A stretch of 8,424 nt of DNA, taken from contig CAKZMS010000543.1 of assembly GCA_937128785.1 (NCBI GenBank), positions 1-8,424 of the forward strand, in the 5' to 3' direction. Shown here in pieces: positions 7,309 to 8,424 of the stretch. The notes under the pieces are model-generated. The model was not told where the DNA came from. It made no database searches and was given only the letters and a program-made list of their open reading frames with translations. Source of the stretch: an uncultured Opitutaceae bacterium (GTDB lineage Bacteria; Verrucomicrobiota; Verrucomicrobiia; Opitutales; Opitutaceae). Position 1 is the stretch's first letter, and every line of letters begins with the position of its first letter. The position numbers were made by a program, and so were the translations under genes.

Positions 7309-8424
7309 TTAAGGGAGAATCGGGAGCCCGGCAGCCCGGCGGAGTTCGGCCACCGCAATGCGTTCGGCGGCGGTCGCCACGGCCCGTCGCACCCGGGCAG
7401 AGGTGAGTCGGGTTTCCACCGCAATCAGTTCGGCGGAGAGGAGGGTGCCGGCTTCGAAGCGTTCACGCGAAATGCGGGCCGCCTCGGCGGCTTGGGTGAT
7501 CAGGGTGGCGGTGACTTCGAGTTGTTCGGCGGCGAAGGTATGGGCGAGTCGGGCCCGCTCGAGCTCCAGTTCGAGACCGAGCTCGAGTTGGCGCTGGGCG
7601 GCCACGGTGGCGGCGAGATCGGCGCGGGCTGCGCGGATTTTACCCGTCGAGGATTTGCCATCAAAGATCGCCCACTCGGCTTGTAGTCCGGCCAGCCAGG
7701 AGTCGCCGTCGCCGGCGAGACGCCAGCCTTTGTCGAGTTGGTAGGAGGCGAATGCGTTGATGGTGGGACGGCGGGTGCTACTGGCGGCGTTCACAGCCGC
7801 GTCGGCGGCCTCGCGGTGGGCGTCGAGGGCATGGCGTTCGGGACGCTGCTCAATGCTGACCGTGGTAGGAGCGGTGAGCGCGGGAATGGCCGGATCATCG
7901 TCGACCAAGGCGAGGGGGGATCCGGCGGCGGGAGACTGACCCAACAGGTAGAGGAAATGCCGCTCCGCCAGGGTGGCCTGTTGGCGGGCCGCGAGATGTT
8001 GTTCCCGGGTCTGCGCCAACTCGACTTCAAGGTTGAGAAGTTCACTTTTGAGCAGTTGCCCGGATTCAAAGCGAAGCTGGGCTACGCGCAGCGACTCTTC
8101 GTAGGTCGTAACCGCAGCGTCGAGGGCGGCGACGGTTTCCTTCGTCTGTTGGATGTTGAAGTAGGCTCGAACCACGGCGGTATCGAGCTGGGCAAAAGTG
8201 ACCTCACGGTCGCGCTCCGAGGCGACCACCCGGGACTCCGCGGCGGCTTGGTGAGCGGATACCCGTCCGCCGGAATACAGGTTGTAGGCGATGGTGCCGG
8301 TGAGGTTGAGGTTATCGACCTGTCCAGGGTCGTTGAAATCGATGTCGGGCGTGAAGGCGCCTTGATTGAGGATGGAGCCGAACGCCATCATCGGATTGTT
8401 GGTCTGGGTGTAGCCGGCGCGGAG
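7309..8424 (-). CDS. TolC-family outer-membrane efflux channel, N-terminus outside window
   Basis: Outer-membrane channel of the efflux pump. The frame runs from the window edge to TAA at 7311-7309, giving 371 visible residues; the family is usually 420-500 residues, so the signal peptide and the first helices are missing. The two-fold repeat of the family is clear in the visible part: YNLYSGGRVSAHQAAAESR at about residues 47-65 matches WAIFDGKSSTGKIRAARADL at about 251-270, and RFESGQLLKSELLNLEVELAQTR matches RFEAGTLLSAELIAVETRLTSAR. Both halves contain long Ala/Glu/Arg-rich helices expected for the periplasmic tunnel. The sequence just inside the edge, GYTQTNNPMMAFGSILNQG, is typical of TolC-like proteins after the first helix. 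It is the first visible gene of the cluster; a promoter or regulator would lie beyond 8424. A start at the internal ATG at 8391 is unlikely, because homology continues upstream. Confidence 0.95.
   Translation of the reverse strand, partial: LRAGYTQTNNPMMAFGSILNQGAFTPDIDFNDPGQVDNLNLTGTIAYNLYSGGRVSAHQAAAESRVVASERDREVTFAQLDTAVVRAYFNIQQTKETVAALDAAVTTYEESLRVAQLRFESGQLLKSELLNLEVELAQTREQHLAARQQATLAERHFLYLLGQSPAAGSPLALVDDDPAIPALTAPTTVSIEQRPERHALDAHREAADAAVNAASSTRRPTINAFASYQLDKGWRLAGDGDSWLAGLQAEWAIFDGKSSTGKIRAARADLAATVAAQRQLELGLELELERARLAHTFAAEQLEVTATLITQAAEAARISRERFEAGTLLSAELIAVETRLTSARVRRAVATAAERIAVAELRRAAGLPILP

Noticed and set aside
7550..7600. Short repetitive GAGCTC/CGAG-rich stretch
   Set aside because: It encodes an LELGLELELE helix segment of the TolC-family protein and is explained by codon repetition.
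28..7939. Many plus-strand open frames of 60-234 codons
   Set aside because: They lie antisense to well-supported minus-strand genes, have no recognisable domains, and have the His/Gly/Arg-rich composition typical of the reverse frame of GC-rich genes.
1..8424. CRISPR array, tRNA, rRNA, insertion sequence or phage features
   Set aside because: No regularly spaced repeats, no transposase or integrase, and no recognisable RNA gene was seen on either strand.

Overview
The window looks like an accessory or envelope region of a GC-rich, diderm (Gram-negative-type) bacterium. A TolC-family channel, a FadL-type barrel and several signal peptides all require an outer membrane. The composition and style of the proteins would fit Verrucomicrobiota, perhaps an Opitutaceae member. 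That placement is an impression from the sequence and was not tested.

Every convincing gene lies on the minus strand, so transcription runs from high to low coordinates. From 8424 down to 1635 there is one compact gene cluster, probably an operon. It holds a TolC-family outer-membrane channel (5' end outside the window), a lipoprotein membrane-fusion adaptor, an RND inner-membrane permease of 1085 residues, a secreted monoheme protein of the Tll0287-like/DUF3365 family, and a secreted ferritin-like protein of the DUF2202 family. The gaps between genes are 32 bp, 10 bp, a 4-bp GTGA overlap and 26 bp. A strong Rho-independent terminator follows the last gene (about 1589-1631).

From 1634 down to 1393 is a 242-bp intergenic stretch. 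It holds the terminator, an AT-rich segment that could carry a promoter, and a conspicuous Shine-Dalgarno-like purine tract far upstream of the next start. From 1392 down to 1 there is a separate gene for an OmpP1/FadL-family outer-membrane barrel. Its reading frame is open to the edge, so its C-terminus lies outside the window.

The first three cluster genes make a complete tripartite efflux pump spanning both membranes. The unusual part is the tail: two exported proteins, one with a covalent heme and one with a predicted ferritin-like metal site, are encoded with the pump and the first of them overlaps the permease gene. This suggests a periplasmic redox or metal-sensing module tied to efflux. 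The substrate cannot be read from the sequence. No transcriptional regulator is visible; it may lie beyond 8424.
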